From: Anoplolepis gracilipes
Lineage: Eukaryota; Arthropoda; Insecta; Hymenoptera; Formicidae
Length of the DNA stretch: 64,000 bases
Reading direction: 5' to 3'
NCBI RefSeq assembly: GCF_047496725.1
Contig: NC_132983.1
Location: forward strand, 1,759,501 to 1,823,500
Under the pieces are notes generated by a model. The model worked only from the letters and a program-made list of their open reading frames with translations. It did not search any database and was not told where the DNA came from. The position numbers and the translations under genes are program-made. Positions within the stretch are counted from its first letter, which is position 1. Each line of letters begins with the position of its first letter. Positions 1 through 13,334 of this stretch are shown piece after piece.

Positions 1-383
1 ATATGTCCACGGCTTTCAAAAAATATAATTATTTAAATGATCGAAAATGGGTAATTTTCAGGTTTAAAAAAAATGTGCTTTTTCTGAGGAAAAAATTTTT
101 TTTTAATCTTCAGATAATTTATTTAAAAGAAAAATGAAAACAAAATGTAATTTACATTACAATCTACAGTATAAAAATTGATTAATACATACAACCCCTG
201 TTTGTTGCTCGTTATCATTAACAAGAGATACTTTTAGCATGAAAATAAATGAACACAATAGAAATTAAAGCAGTTGGTTTCTTTTTTAGGAAGATTATCA
301 TTGTAAATTTATAACTTATTTTTATAAAAAAAAAACAATTAACAGTAAAAAAACAATATTTAAAAAAAAATTTACTTACTCAC

Positions 384-465
384 CCTTTCTTATTTAATAT
401 ACATAAAGCGAATACGTGGGGGTCATTTGTGTCCGCTTCAGATTTAGATTCGTCAGCACTTTGCA
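384..465 (-). CDS. Candidate internal coding exon of an unidentified minus-strand gene (partial)
   Basis: Read on the minus strand, this 82-bp block follows an acceptor (ATTCAG) and ends at a strong donor (AAAGG|GTGAGTAAG). In the only open phase it encodes about 27 residues, among them SADESKSEADTND followed by PHVFALCILNKKG. The composition is protein-like rather than simple repeat. An upstream in-frame stop means the exon cannot extend much further 5'. The acceptor has a weak pyrimidine tract, and a second one lies 12 bp upstream. I do not recognise the family. It would fit as an early exon of the gene whose candidate first exons lie at 14.2, 20.8 and 25.6 kb, with the rest beyond the left edge. 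It could be a chance open stretch. Confidence 0.33.
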
Positions 466-1420
466 CTGAATGAACTGTTTAAATTGTCCTTTCAGTTACA
501 AGTCCCTTTCGACACAAACTTTTTTTTGGATAAGTTTTCAACCTCGAGATTTTATTAATATTTTTTTAAAACAATGGATTAAAAATGGTACGAACATGAA
601 GGACCCACGTGTTCAGTTTGAAAGTTAATATTTGTGATCCCTTTTGTACGACAATACATGCAGCACGTGTTTATCTTTCTTGCTCGAGTCTTGCCGAGCA
701 ACGAGACGACTATCTTTTGTGTAGAACTAGATGTTGGGTACAACTATTGTTTACACATGATGAGAGCCCTTGAGTCGCGCGGCAAATGGCAAAGTAAACA
801 TTCCATATCATTGTATTGCTCTTTAAAACACGATCGTTCTCTCCGAACAATTAGGCATTATCAGTCCGCGTGATAAATTAATCCCGTGATTGACAACTCT
901 CGTATCGATAGGACGGTTATCTGTCAAAACAAGTATTTCGCGCGATTTGTATATTTCGAGTGGGAATCGACAAAACGAGACAGCAATTGAATTATAATTG
1001 ATAGTTTTATCGCCGATAAAACTGTAATTCTGAATAAAACTATAAATCTTTCTTTTTAACGATGCTTGAATAAATCTCGCATTTCGCGCTTTGTATTTTT
1101 CGTCGATTTAAACGTAATCCGCCAATTATTTTCAGATTGAGAGTACAAGCAATAATACACAAATCACGTATAATGGAGCGAACATATCGATGATCTCTCT
1201 TGAAACGAGTATGTTTGTATGTGATTTGCTCGGGTAAAATATGTCGCGCGAGTCAACAAAGTAATGACACACTTTTAGATATGTATTACATTCTGCGAAT
1301 ATTTATCTGTTATTGTAAGAGATAGCGACAGGTTCTTGTTTATATTCCTAACTCTTATTTATATATCAATGCGTAATAAGACACATCTCATGAGAAGAAG
1401 AAAAAAACAAGAATCATCGC

Positions 1421-1646
1421 CAGAGAGAGAGAGAGAGAGAGAGAGATAAGATTTATTTTACTATCAACGTTCGTAAGAGAGGTGCATGTTAAATCATCTA
1501 TCAAAAAGTTCTTCGATGATGATTCCATCCAGTTTTCTGGAAAAACTAATTTTTTTTAAAATTTTAACTCGTATTTATTTTCTTTTTTCGCACTTATAAT
1601 ATAAGATCATAAATTATTCTTTCTCTCTCTCTCTCTCTCTCTCTCT
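1421..1646. repeat. (GA)n and (TC)n tracts in inverted orientation
   Basis: A (GA)n tract at 1421-1446 is followed exactly 200 bp later by a (TC)n tract of equal length at 1621-1646. The two are complementary and could pair within one strand. Confidence 0.8.
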
Positions 1647-3538
1647 AAAACAAGAGCATGTTTAATCTGCTGGCAACATCACCAAATGACGAATTTTGAG
1701 TGACGAATAGATTATATCTTTCGCCTTGTCTCGTTGCAACATAATAAAGTGCACATTGTGTGATTAATGTCGTGTAAAATGCCGCACGATCATAATTAGC
1801 CGTTGTTTTCGCAAATGAATGTCATGTAGCTGCTCTGAAGGAGCAGCAAATAATGAGAAGGCAAAGAGGAGGAGGACTAAATATCTGATGACAGAGTAAA
1901 ACGAGAAATTTATAATTTAATTTATTATTTGTTATTCTTATGAAATTAATCGTTTATTACTCCCCACGGTAATAATCCATCAATTAATCAAATAAAATAT
2001 TATATGTATATAATAAAATATTTTAACGTTGTTTAAAAGATATATAATATATTATTTATATAAGAATTAGGTTCTTACATATTTTACATAAACAAATTTT
2101 TTTCGGAAATTATTAATTTTTTAATTAAATAAAAAAAATTAATTCTTTTTATAATTCAAGTATATTGTATTTTTTTATAAATTAATATTGCAAAGTACAA
2201 TTCCACTATTGTAAGTAAGCGTCTACTAAATGACTTTTTTATTTATGTATCGTTTTAAAGAAATAATCGTCTTGAAAGAAGTAGATTTCGCTTACTAGGA
2301 AATCCTTACGGGTTATCGCGAGCGATGCTTCAAATCCTTCGTAAACACGAGTCTAATTGAATTAGCCGTCTTGCGAGTGAACAATACAGCAATTCGCACG
2401 TGTGAGATACGTATAACGTGCAACGTAAGCGACCTGTATATTTTGCATTGCGTGAAGCAGCAAAGTCAGTTTAATATCGTTAGCATTAATCATGTCTGAT
2501 AGGGCATAAATTCGTCTGTATAAAGTCAATATAAGTCTGTACAAAGGCGGCCACAATTCTTGCATAACGAGTAAAATACGTGTAATTGCATTTAAAGTAC
2601 ATTATATACTATATGCAATAATATTTCAATTAAATAACTATTATTAATATAATATTTAATAGTCTTATATATATGTATATAGTATGTTATCATTTTATTA
2701 TTATACATATGATATCATATATTATATCATTATATTATATTATTAATATTATAAATTAATTAACTAAATTTAATATAATTATGGATTATATATGGGTTAT
2801 ATATAATAATCGTATATGAAATTCTTTTGTTGTATTTAAAAATATTTCGATTTGTACCACGAATAATTACAGATAAAATTACGAGATTCGAAATCAGTCC
2901 AATGATTCGTGTCCAATGCTCGCAATTGCTGCAGCAATCAGCGATAACCTACACGGTATCGGAAAATATCGCGCGAGACCGGAATAGTGAAAATTCACTA
3001 TTGCAACTGTAACCGCGCGCGATTTCACACATAACTGCGATTGCACGTGAAAAAAGCAATCTCGGTGATATAAATTCGTCGATTAATTGATCGCTACTAC
3101 GAGAGGGAAACGAAATAAAAGCGAAGGGAGGAATTGCAAGACGGTATAACGATTGATTCTGACACTTATCGAATCTCTGTCAATGTATATTATTGTTAGA
3201 GAAAGAGACGGAGGGAATTTGTAGTAAAATTTTTTAGCGACATTTTTTTTCTCCCGATAAAAATCTACTTACGTAAGATTCTTAGTCTCTTAATAGTCTA
3301 AGAGCAAAATCTACTCTCAGGATGTGCGATAAAAAAATCGAACTAAAAAGAGTCATTAATGACAGCCGGTCTCTCTCGAGAAAAAGACAGACTCGAAGCT
3401 TAGGAGGTTGAGCCGAGTGTCCCGAAAATTCCATCTGGGTGATCATTTATATTCCGACGTGGCCAAAAGTGCCACCTCTCTTACGTTACGAGCCGTAGGG
3501 ACAAAGGGCCATTTATCGCGACGAAGCACCGGCACGTA

Positions 3539-3854
3539 TAGGGTGTCTCAAAAATAGCTGCAAATAAACAAGATGAATGACGATTGTTTCAATAATAATC
3601 AAATAGTCAATAATTTCCCAGTCTTATACTCTACTGAAAATTAAAGTGGAACTAATCTAAGACTTAAATCTGAGAAATATAAATGATCCCTGGAAGAATT
3701 AATTTGGAATTAATTTCAAGCGTGATCTACTTTACGAGAAAAAATAATTCTTATCTGAAATTTAATTATTTATTACGTATTATTAAAAATATGACATTAG
3801 TCGAAAACGATAAGAGGATTTCCTCGCCGGATATACGACTTTCGACACACCCTG
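3539..3854. mobile_element. MITE-like element with terminal inverted repeats and flanking TA
   Basis: The left end reads TAGGGTGTCTCAAAA. The right end, read on the minus strand, starts CAGGGTGTGTCGAAA. The ends therefore match in inverted orientation, with a few differences. Each end abuts a TA dinucleotide (3537-3538 and 3855-3856), the target duplication typical of Tc1/mariner-type elements. The 316-bp inside is AT-rich and has no transposase frame, so it would be non-autonomous. It sits inside a GC-richer unique segment (about 3.37-4.08 kb) that it appears to interrupt. Confidence 0.55.
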
Positions 3855-5212
3855 TACGTTGATTCTACGATCCGAAGGGAAGAACCGAATGGAGAATTTC
3901 ATGGAAGGGATGCGGGTGGATTTGCATCGTACGTGGCAAAAGGATCCCTGCACCCTCGCCCTCGTGCCAGGGGATACGAAATCATGTGGTGGTGGTGCAC
4001 CCTGTTGTTTTCGACTACCCCCTACTAAGAACGGAGCATTTGTTCGAAAAAAATCGAAAGTCACGCATTCGGAGTAGTGACGTATGACACGTGATTCAAA
4101 CAAACGGTGCAGCTCCGTACAATTGCGTTCTTTTATCTCATGCTTGCTGTATTTTTTCAGTTTCATCGCTTCTCTTTCTCCGCTAGTTTGACGAAATTAT
4201 TTTATTTAAAAAAAGTAAAATAAAATTCTATTCAAAAAAGTAATCGTTAAAAATTATTTAAATAATAAAAATCATCACTGGAGAAGAAGGAAAATATTCC
4301 TCTTAATTTTCTTCAAATTAAATTATAGGTATAATTATTTTTAAAAACCTACTAATCAAAAATATGTAAAATATCAGAAGAGTTACTTGAAAATCATTAT
4401 TTTTCTCGTTCTATATTCCAAGACATTTCAATGATCTGTTATAAATCTCTTTCTTCCTCAAGTCGCGGATGAAGAAAATAGGACATTAGGCAATATCGCG
4501 AAATGACTTGTTCTATCAAAGCGTCATTTGTCGAGTCGTTTCACGGAGACGTATCTGTAAAACGATAGTCAGCAATTAATCGACTTCACGCGCAGGCTGC
4601 TTGATTTATAGCAACACGATAGTTACATTCATAAAATCGTGACGTATTTATTAAACCGCGTCGCCGATGTAAATGAGAAAATGTCTGGCGAGAATCCATG
4701 TTGTTATCATAGATAAAAATAAGTTTACAAATTTTATCTTTGTAGAAGCACTCAATTTGCGTATACATTATCATGAATCGAGCACTAAAAAGGAAACTAT
4801 GTCAGCGAGCTAATTTTATCTCTGATTAATTTCAAATTAATTTCTCTTTAATACAAATCATAATTTAATCCTAAGTCGTCAACTTCAATATTATATATAT
4901 TTATATACATTCATCTAATCTTAAAATTACAAGCTTCTGTTAAAATTAAGTCTTCATGAAAGTCAAATATGAATATGTATTAAGTAATAACAAAATGAGA
5001 ACCGCATTTCCGGATATATGTTTATAGAGATATTTTTGCTCCTTTTATTGGAGGGAATCACTTCCCGAAGTTTGTCCTCGCACTTTGTTACCACTTTGTA
5101 TATCAAACTTTGACAGCGATTTATTATTCTCAAACAAAATTTGCAACGGAATAAAAACTATCGATTCGCAATCAATAAAAATTCTGACGTGTCTGAGCGA
5201 TTGTGAAATAGA

Positions 5213-5248
5213 GAGTTTGACGCAGTATTTGACGCAGAGTTTGACGCA
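5213..5248 (+). repeat. Three tandem copies of a 12-bp unit
   Basis: GAGTTTGACGCA is repeated three times head to tail; the middle copy reads GTATTTGACGCA. No function is evident. Confidence 0.85.
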
Positions 5249-5394
5249 GAGTCTTTAATTTTCTTTGGAGGGAACTAGAAACAAAACAAAAAAAAAAAAA
5301 AATTGAAAAAAGTAAGTATGTAAATTAATTTGGTCGTAACCAAAAAAAAAAAAAAAAAAAACTCTTCGAAAAAGTCAACTTTTAAAACGTCGGT

Positions 5395-5820
5395 CGCGTG
5401 ACACATTCGCGATCCTAAATAAAACTCGATGACACATCGCGATGATCGCCAGCGGCGTGGAATGTGCGTGTTACGTCGCGGTATTTGCTTATCGCTATCG
5501 GGAAAAGCGACATTGTGGAATATTTTAAAATACAATCGCGGAATGTCTGCAAACATTGGCCGATCGCGTGTGCGTCCGCGGTTGATACCGGACGGAAAAG
5601 TTCGTCGTTCCTGTTGAATCACGATCGAATCATCGCGATTGTCGTCGCGAGTCACGCACGCCGTGTCAAAGTACAAAACGCAATGAGAATGCCGGCGACC
5701 CAGTTGCGTGATAAGACGACATCGGGCTCATGAATAAGACATATCGCACACGAAAGCTGAATGAATACTGAATCCTGCCTCACTGACAAAAATCTCGAGA
5801 GTATCCCTAAGCGCGCGAGA
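5395..5820. other. CpG-rich block of unknown role
   Basis: A GC- and CpG-rich stretch within AT-rich surroundings, followed on the left by long A-runs (5288-5360). Frames of 62-133 codons are open on both strands, as expected from CpG-rich DNA lacking TAA, and none resembles a known protein. I see no convincing paired splice sites. It may be a regulatory region or unrecognised exon, or may merely be compositionally different. Confidence 0.35.
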
Positions 5821-6798
5821 AAAAAAAAATTTATGACGCAATTATCGACCATATAAGTATCTTATCTCCCTTCGTCCCTTGAAAACCCACGATTTGACGG
5901 ATTTGTAAAAATATCACATATATATTCTTAATATAAACTTTCAATCAATTCCTCTTATTTTCGTCGATCGTGTATCCTATAAAATAACTCGATATCTTTT
6001 TATCGTTAAAATCTCATTAAAACGCTCTATATCATATAATACGTGACGAAATTCGGAACTGAACTTCATCTGTAATTCTATATGTAATATAAAAAACATG
6101 TAAAAATAAAATATATATAAAATATCACGTAATATATATTAAGAAATGCGATATAAAAAATTATGCTTAAATTGCCTTACATTTCATCGCAATTTATGCT
6201 TGAAATGTTTTTAAATTTTTTAAAGTGCACATATATTTTATAAAATCCATTATATCATTATATTATATATCTCTTTCTTTGAAAAAGATCCCCAAACTTT
6301 TGCTCAATTTACACTTCCTTTAATTTCATCGCGATTGTATTCATAATGCAATTATGCTTCCAACCCGATAATTTTGTCAGATTGAGAGAGTTAATGTATT
6401 CGATACACCGAGTGATAAATGGAAGAGAACGCGCTTATATCGTAATATCGAACGACGTGCAAAGTGCGATATGTTGTCTCGGGAAATGTTGAGACAAGAT
6501 GTCAAAAAGAATTTCATGTCGTCGATCGAGAAATCGAAACGCGGAAGAGCATTTATTCCCGCGTCCGCGGGAGGATAAGATGCGTCTATCTTGGAGACTA
6601 GATATGCGCGGCTGTCGTTCGTCAAACTAAACATGCTTTTCCCGATGGTTAAATGGACCGAGAACTTTTGAGAAACGAGAAAAATAGCGGAGAAAAGAAA
6701 ATAATATTATTATACAATACAAAATGTAAAAGTAATGGAGAGCCTCTGACAATGAGTTTTTTGAAAGGAAACGTCAATAAAAATATGCAAGGCAAATC

Positions 6799-6800
<2 letters not shown>

Positions 6801-6832
<32 letters not shown>
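6801..6832. repeat. Poly-T run, 32 bp
   Basis: An uninterrupted T homopolymer. Frames that cross it give poly-Phe or poly-Lys and are artefacts. Confidence 0.9.
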
Positions 6833-6833
<1 letters not shown>

Positions 6834-8574
6834 ACATAATTATTAAGTACATACATACGTAATAATTTTGCAAACTCTTTAGATTATTCATACTGTGTTA
6901 TTTTTCAATACTCGTGTTCTCATTAATATTCAGTCACGCGTTATTATTACAAAGTTTATTTATCGAAAACACAACAGAACAGGTAATTAAATAACTCAAA
7001 TGGCGAATAAAGTAAAATAAATAAAAGACTTTCACCGATGACCGAAAAATGTTGTACTGTAGCCAGTACAAAAAAATAAACTATAAAGAAGCGTCGAAAA
7101 AAAAACATTTGGGGATAATTTTTATCGATTGATCAAAACATGTTTTTCCCTCGAAACGTCGTTTTAAATCCAACAATGGATATGCGATTCCGGATAGAAT
7201 ACGAAACTAAAATTACAGTGATTGTGAGATCAGCAATTTTTTTCCATTAATAGCTATAATATTACAAGCTTTATGTAATAATATCGAAAAAAATTAAAGA
7301 TGAGTGAAATAATTGCATACATATATATACAATAAAAGAGTGAGAAAGAAAAGAAAATAAAATATATGATACTTAAATAGTGCAGCTCATTATTAATAAT
7401 TATTTTGACTTACTTTCAAATTTTTTTTTTGCGTACATAAAAATAAAATAAATTACTTTTGACTAACATAACGATAGAAAAAAAATTAAATTTGAATACA
7501 AAAAATAATATAATGATATAAGAAGAAAAATAAATTCCGCTTGCAAATGAGAATATGTAACAGGTGTTTATAAAAATTGTTATCGAGAATCAATAATCTC
7601 GAAATTAATTTAAAGTCACGTAGAGAATCAATTCTATCACGCTTTCCTTCTCGTATATAAATAAAACAATAAAATCGGATATTAAATAACGATATAAAAT
7701 TAACGCTGACGAATCTAAAGCGTAATAAACTGAATATAACGCGACGATTGTATGTATCTAATGTACTTTAAATCTCGATGAAAGAAAGAGAGAGAGAGAG
7801 TTTATAAGCTCGTATCTATATTTAGCCACCAGCAACGACGAGAAAAAAATAGTATTCGGTACACATGCATATACGGATAATGTTACTTTTTTTTCAATGA
7901 TATCGAAAAAAGATGTACTTTAACGCAATAATAATCATTTATTTTTCTCCAATTTCCAAGAGTGCACGAACGCGATTTCTGCCTTCCCGGATACGAGATT
8001 AACTTCAATTAATCATGTCGATAAATATGATACGCCAATGTCGTGCGCGATAAATAATGTGCGTGATAATTTAGTAGAAATTTCGGCAGTGAGTTAAAAT
8101 TTCATTATTTAGTCTATGCATTATTTATGATAAAATTGATATTATTATCATATCAATATGTCATTGATTATTTGTGATTTTATCATAGAGCTTGGATTCA
8201 TTTGATGCGTTTTTCGATGCGATTAAACAAACCATCAGAAAATTATAATTAATATATTTCAATTCATTAGAACTGTTTAATATTTTTATTTTAATTAGAT
8301 AAAAAAAACACGAATTAAATTAAATATATTTTATTTTAGAAAATACTTTTTGACAAATCTTGCAGAAAAAATAAATTTATATGTTGCTGACCCCAATTTG
8401 TTATTGTACAAAAATTAAAGAAGTAAAAAATAAGTAAATCATATTTATGTACATTATTTCGCACATATATTAATTAGCCAAATAATTCATTATTCTATTT
8501 CTCGTCAGTAAAATCTCCAAACATTACTATTATCTCTTATCATATATCTCATATATCTTTTAGTAGCTTTTACG

Positions 8575-8620
8575 CTAAATATATTTGATAAATTTACTCT
8601 AAATATATTTGGTAAATTTA
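8575..8620 (+). repeat. Tandem duplication, about 24-bp period
   Basis: The 22-bp unit starting CTAAATATATTTG occurs twice with one substitution, at 8575-8596 and 8599-8620. Confidence 0.8.
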
Positions 8621-11056
8621 ATGAGATTAAAATTAATTTAATAAGATCAAAATTCCGCTAAAAATAAAGTTCACAAAGTACTCGAAATTAAATCAAAATC
8701 AGTAAGATAAACAAGCTTAATATATTTTTTAAATTATACTTAAAATTGGATTAAAATTTTGAAATCATCGAGTTTCATCAAAATCGCGGTCAGATTTATT
8801 TTCATTATTTTGGATCACGATTTAACACTAAATTGTATTGTGTTTTAGAGAACTCTGTACAAGTAGGGTTTTGAGGATCAACGCTACGATCGAGCGTGAA
8901 CACATCACGTGTCGCTAAAGTATACCGTCACCCTTAAATGATTCATGGCATGCATATAGAAAGAGAGAGGGTATAGAAATGAAGACAAAGCTATAGGCCT
9001 CGTTCGCGCGCGTTCACATGATGTATTGATTAATATTATGAATTTTGACAGTTTGGAAACGCGGAACAAGAATGTTGTTTCGAGAAATCAAGAGTACAGC
9101 TTGCTTATATTATATTTCCAAGGTCTCCGTGTCTCATACCATCGCGGAATACTTTATTTTAAATCCAGAAAACAAATGATGCAAAATGAGGCGTAAAAAT
9201 GATAGACAAGAAACATCCCGTGTGATTCTACGAAATTATTTTTCGCATTTGCAATAAAGCTTGCGAAATTATGCCACTGATTACAGCGTACAATGTCGAG
9301 AATTACATTTTTGCATAATAAATCTTATTATTATTTATAATACAATTGTAAATAAAAATTATATATTTACGACATGGGCGCGTTGAATTCAAAACAATAT
9401 TCATGGACAATTTCCCGCGATCACTCGTTTGACTGCTGCTCTCCCTCCCTCCCCCCCCCCCCCGTGGCAACGGAAAGATTGCGAATGGTCCCTATTTTCG
9501 TACCCGTATCAGATTTCACGTGACATCGACACTATGGATCAATATTGTGCCCCTTTACCCCGCCGAAATTAGCTTATCATGCCAAATCGTGCGTGTCGCA
9601 GACGCGTACGACGCACGAAAATTTCTAAATGACATTCGACGAGATTCGCACCGATTAACAAAAACGCTAGAGCGATAAAAATTTGCCGAGCACATCAGGG
9701 TGAGGAAAATTTTTCGTTTACGGTAATGATAAAAAATATTAAATCCCTTTCCCATCCGGTACCGGGTATAAAATGGTGGAACATTAAATTAAAATGTATA
9801 CATGTTTATTGAGGTCGCATGACCTCGTTCATACCGGTTACGTCGTTCAAAGTAGCACACCCTCAGAGGGTTAATATTTTCGAAATGTGAAATGTCACGC
9901 AGTGCCATTTGACGGTCTGTTTCGCGCATTTGTAAACCCGTGGAGTGCACATGTGCTGACGTAGCACCTTTTTTTTCGACTCGTCGTCTTTATCTCAGTA
10001 TTTTTCAAACTTTTTCGCGAGATCGACAAAACATATTTTGCATGAAAAACAACATTGTATTTTTACATTCATATATATTTTTCAAACACTCAGTAATATA
10101 CTCATTGTACGAAGATTCTTCATAATTACATATATAATTCTTTAAAATATAAGAAAGAATATATTACAGAATTATCTGAACAATATAAGTATTAAAATTA
10201 TATAATATATAATAATAATTCTGTAATATTTTTTTTATATAGTGTAGTAAGTTATATATATATTAAAATTTCGTAATATAATTCAATGATAAATTGAGTA
10301 AACATAATTTTCAAAAATTATTTTAAATATAAATATACAAGTTTAAAATTACATACTGAAAATAATAAAATGCGTAACAGAAATTAATAGAAATGCATAA
10401 CATTTCCATTATTTATTATATAATTTTATATTTATTTTTCCTTCATAATTTTGCATCTTTTTTTTGGAATGTAATTAAATTTATATAGTTAAATTAGATT
10501 AAATAATAATCATGAGTCATTAAATTGATTTCATCATAGAAAAGTGGTTCAAGAAATACATTCGATCGAGAAAAATATAATACAGATCTTTTTACCTTTT
10601 ATATATCGAAATGTGTTGAGTGCACGTCAAAACACACGAGAAGAATTTGAGCGGATGGAAAATAATCACTTTTGCAACCGGAATTTGCGTTCTACGGAAA
10701 GCGACGCAGTGATTTTTCCATTCAAACAGTCAGAACTTTAAAACAGGCCACTCGGGAAAAAGAAAGTTAGTCGAGGAAAGAAATGTGGTGCGAAAAAGAA
10801 CGTACAGAGCATACAAAAGCAAGAGTATTCCCGGGAAAATACACGACATAGTGTCGCGCAGCGTTATATTCGCATTGCGCAAGTAATAATTTTATAATGA
10901 AGACTAATATTTGATAAGAAATAGAAGAAATTGCGATAAAAGAAGTATGTTGATTACCAATTGCATTTGCAATTTGCATAAAGTTTAATCTTCACGTAAA
11001 TTATGTATAAATTGTAAATGTATTTAACATACAAATTTTATCAATGCTCAATAATA

Positions 11057-11474
11057 GTGTCTACTAAAATTTTGTAAAAAAATTCCCTAATTTTCCAGAG
11101 AATTTTCTTCAAAAGGTAAAGAGAATATTTTTTTAACGTAACTTTCTAAAATAAGTTTTTTTTATTCTACGCGTATTTTCTAATGCGTTTTTCATTCATA
11201 CGAAGGAAAAACACAGAATCTATCTTACTTGTAAATACACTAAGAAAAAAACTGAATAATTTTTGTAAAATTAACATTTTCATTTTCATCAACAAAATTT
11301 ACAATAAGAAAATTATATACTTTGCATATTCAATGTAAGAACAAAATTATCAAAGGGAGAATTTTTCAAATATTCCTCGAGAGTCCCAATAACATATTCC
11401 ACGAGATTTTCCAGATAAAAAAAATTCCCGGGAATTTCAAATTTTCCATATTTTTTTAGAAAGCAACCACCCTA
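11057..11474 (+). mobile_element. Dispersed TIR repeat family, copy A
   Basis: It begins GTGTCTACTAAAATTTTG and shares an ordered series of blocks with 22.1-22.6 and 36.3-36.8 kb: TTCCCTAATTTTCCAG, AAGAGAATATTTT, TTCTAAAATAA and a TTTTCATTCATAC-like block. It ends in an AACCACCCTA motif, the rough inverse of the start. There is no coding capacity, and it is shorter than copies B and C. It is probably a non-autonomous DNA transposon relic. Confidence 0.6.
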
Positions 11475-12529
11475 AATAACTACTCTGTCATCTCTTTTGG
11501 ATGGAATACAATTTTCGTTATATCATTCAAAATTGTGTGTATATTAGCGAAAATAAATGACGTGTTTTTCTCTCGCGAGACGCGTAAGTCATTAGATGCG
11601 ACTGGGTGTTGAATTTGCATAAAAGAAAAAGCACGCGAGCAGCAATTGCAGGTACGTTTCACGTACCTTCATTTCTCGCTTTTCCTGAAATTTTAATTAA
11701 CCATGTTGTTTATCTCGACGTCGTATCGGTATAGCGTGCAAACGTTATATACACGTGTCGATTATACTTTTTACCCGCGAATATAGTCTGTCCTGTAACA
11801 GTATATGTAAAGTTATGTCAGAGTGCTACTACTTAAACTGCAGAACATAAACGAAAAGTTTCCGAGGGAGGAGAGATTCTAATACCTCTCGAACATAATA
11901 GTGTCCCCTTCTTTCTCTCTCTCTCTCTCTCTCGTCAGATTATTATTCGAATTTTACGAGTCTGACGAAATTATTCACCGGGGAATACCGGGCAAATTTC
12001 ACAAAACGTCCCGTGAGTTTTAATGGTGAACGTCAGAATTCACTATTATAAAGTTTCGACGACATGGCATACATACATATATATATATATAGTTTTCAGA
12101 ATCGCAAGTCTCTGCATATTTGAATAGAAAACATGACGTAAAAATCTCATAAAAGACATCACACGTATATGAAATCGATATGACAATGTGGTAACCACTG
12201 TTTGCCAGTGCTATCAAATCTCACAATAGAGAGATGATAATAATATCGTATTTAAACAAACTGTCGTCAGCAACTTTCGAGTTTTCCTGCAGAGATATTA
12301 AATATAAAAATGATGAGTATAATGTTATATAACAAAAATTATGTTAATCATATATGTACATATTTGTCTTTATATGCTGATGTTTTCTATCCATAAGAAT
12401 CATTGTAGAAAATATTTCATGCTTCATCAACGTCGGATTATTATTTAGCTGATAATTAGATAATTAGATAATAATTGAAAAGGACTCTGTATCATTCCAT
12501 TCATTTACAATGTCCATAACTGTATAATT

Positions 12530-12600
12530 TAATAATATTTGAATAATATTATATTTAATATGTGTGCAAAATTTCAAGAGATACAAATTATTATGACATG
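12530..12600 (+). repeat. Partial copy of the 13.1-kb foldback repeat
   Basis: The segment around ATTTAATATGTGTGCAAAAT matches the right arm of the foldback element 0.65 kb downstream, including the flanking AATAATATT block. It looks like a solo half-element. Confidence 0.5.
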
Positions 12601-13077
12601 TCGAAATTAAAATATATTACTGAGAATTATCTGTTCTCGAACCCTTTCCCTTTTTTTTTTCTTCAAAACATTTATTTCACCCTCTAACTACAAAAGATAT
12701 AAAAAAGTTTTACATATTTTTAGTTCGATATGCATACAAAATACACGAATATTTTCAATATAGAGATGGATAGATTTACATTTTAATCTCACTATATGTA
12801 TCATCAGCAATAAAATCAGCCTCGAACATGCTATTCTCCAAAGGTATAAAAACACAGATTAAAAACAGGGAAGCTCTTGTCGCGCGGTTTGCACGAGCTC
12901 TCACACAAGAAACACGTTGCTTATTACGTCTGTAAATAAAGGGTCTTCACGAGAAAGAGAAAGAGAGGGAATAGAAAAATCGCGAGAGCAATCTCGTCTA
13001 CCTGGCCACACGCAGTTTCTTGTTGCGTAATTTCATTCAAGATGTAAATATGCATTTTAAAATCAATTACTTTCCTC

Positions 13078-13334
13078 GGATGGAAAGCTGCAATCTTCCT
13101 TCCAAAGGAAGAAATTTTTTAATTTTTAATTTTCAATGTCAATAATTTATAACTCCTGAAAAAGGATGCACATATTAAATACGTAATATTTCATGATATT
13201 TAATAAATAATATTATGAAATATTATATTTAATATGTGTGCAAATTTAAGACCTTTTCAAAGCTTATAAATTTTTATGAAAATTGAAAATTAAAAAATTT
13301 CTTCCTTCGAAAAGAAGATTACAGCTTTCGATCT
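13078..13334. mobile_element. Foldback (long inverted repeat) element
   Basis: The left arm starts GGATGGAAAGCTGCAATCTT. The right arm, read on the minus strand, starts AGATCGAAAGCTGTAATCTT. The two arms stay alignable for about 110 bp, with small gaps, around a TA-rich centre. Shared internal blocks include AAGGAAGAAATTTTTTAATT and CACATATTAAATA. It has no reading frame and is probably a MITE or foldback transposon. Confidence 0.6.

Noticed and set aside
3783..4166. 127-codon minus frame and 72-codon plus frame
   Set aside because: They overlap the MITE end and each other on opposite strands, with no domain and no convincing splice sites.
6649..6891. Frames with poly-Phe or poly-Lys
   Set aside because: Translations of a poly-T run, likewise near 5.3, 15.97, 17.23, 18.63, 20.73 and 38.12 kb.
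9451..9464. C-run as a possible assembly gap marker
   Set aside because: A simple C homopolymer with normal sequence on both sides. Nothing suggests a misjoin.
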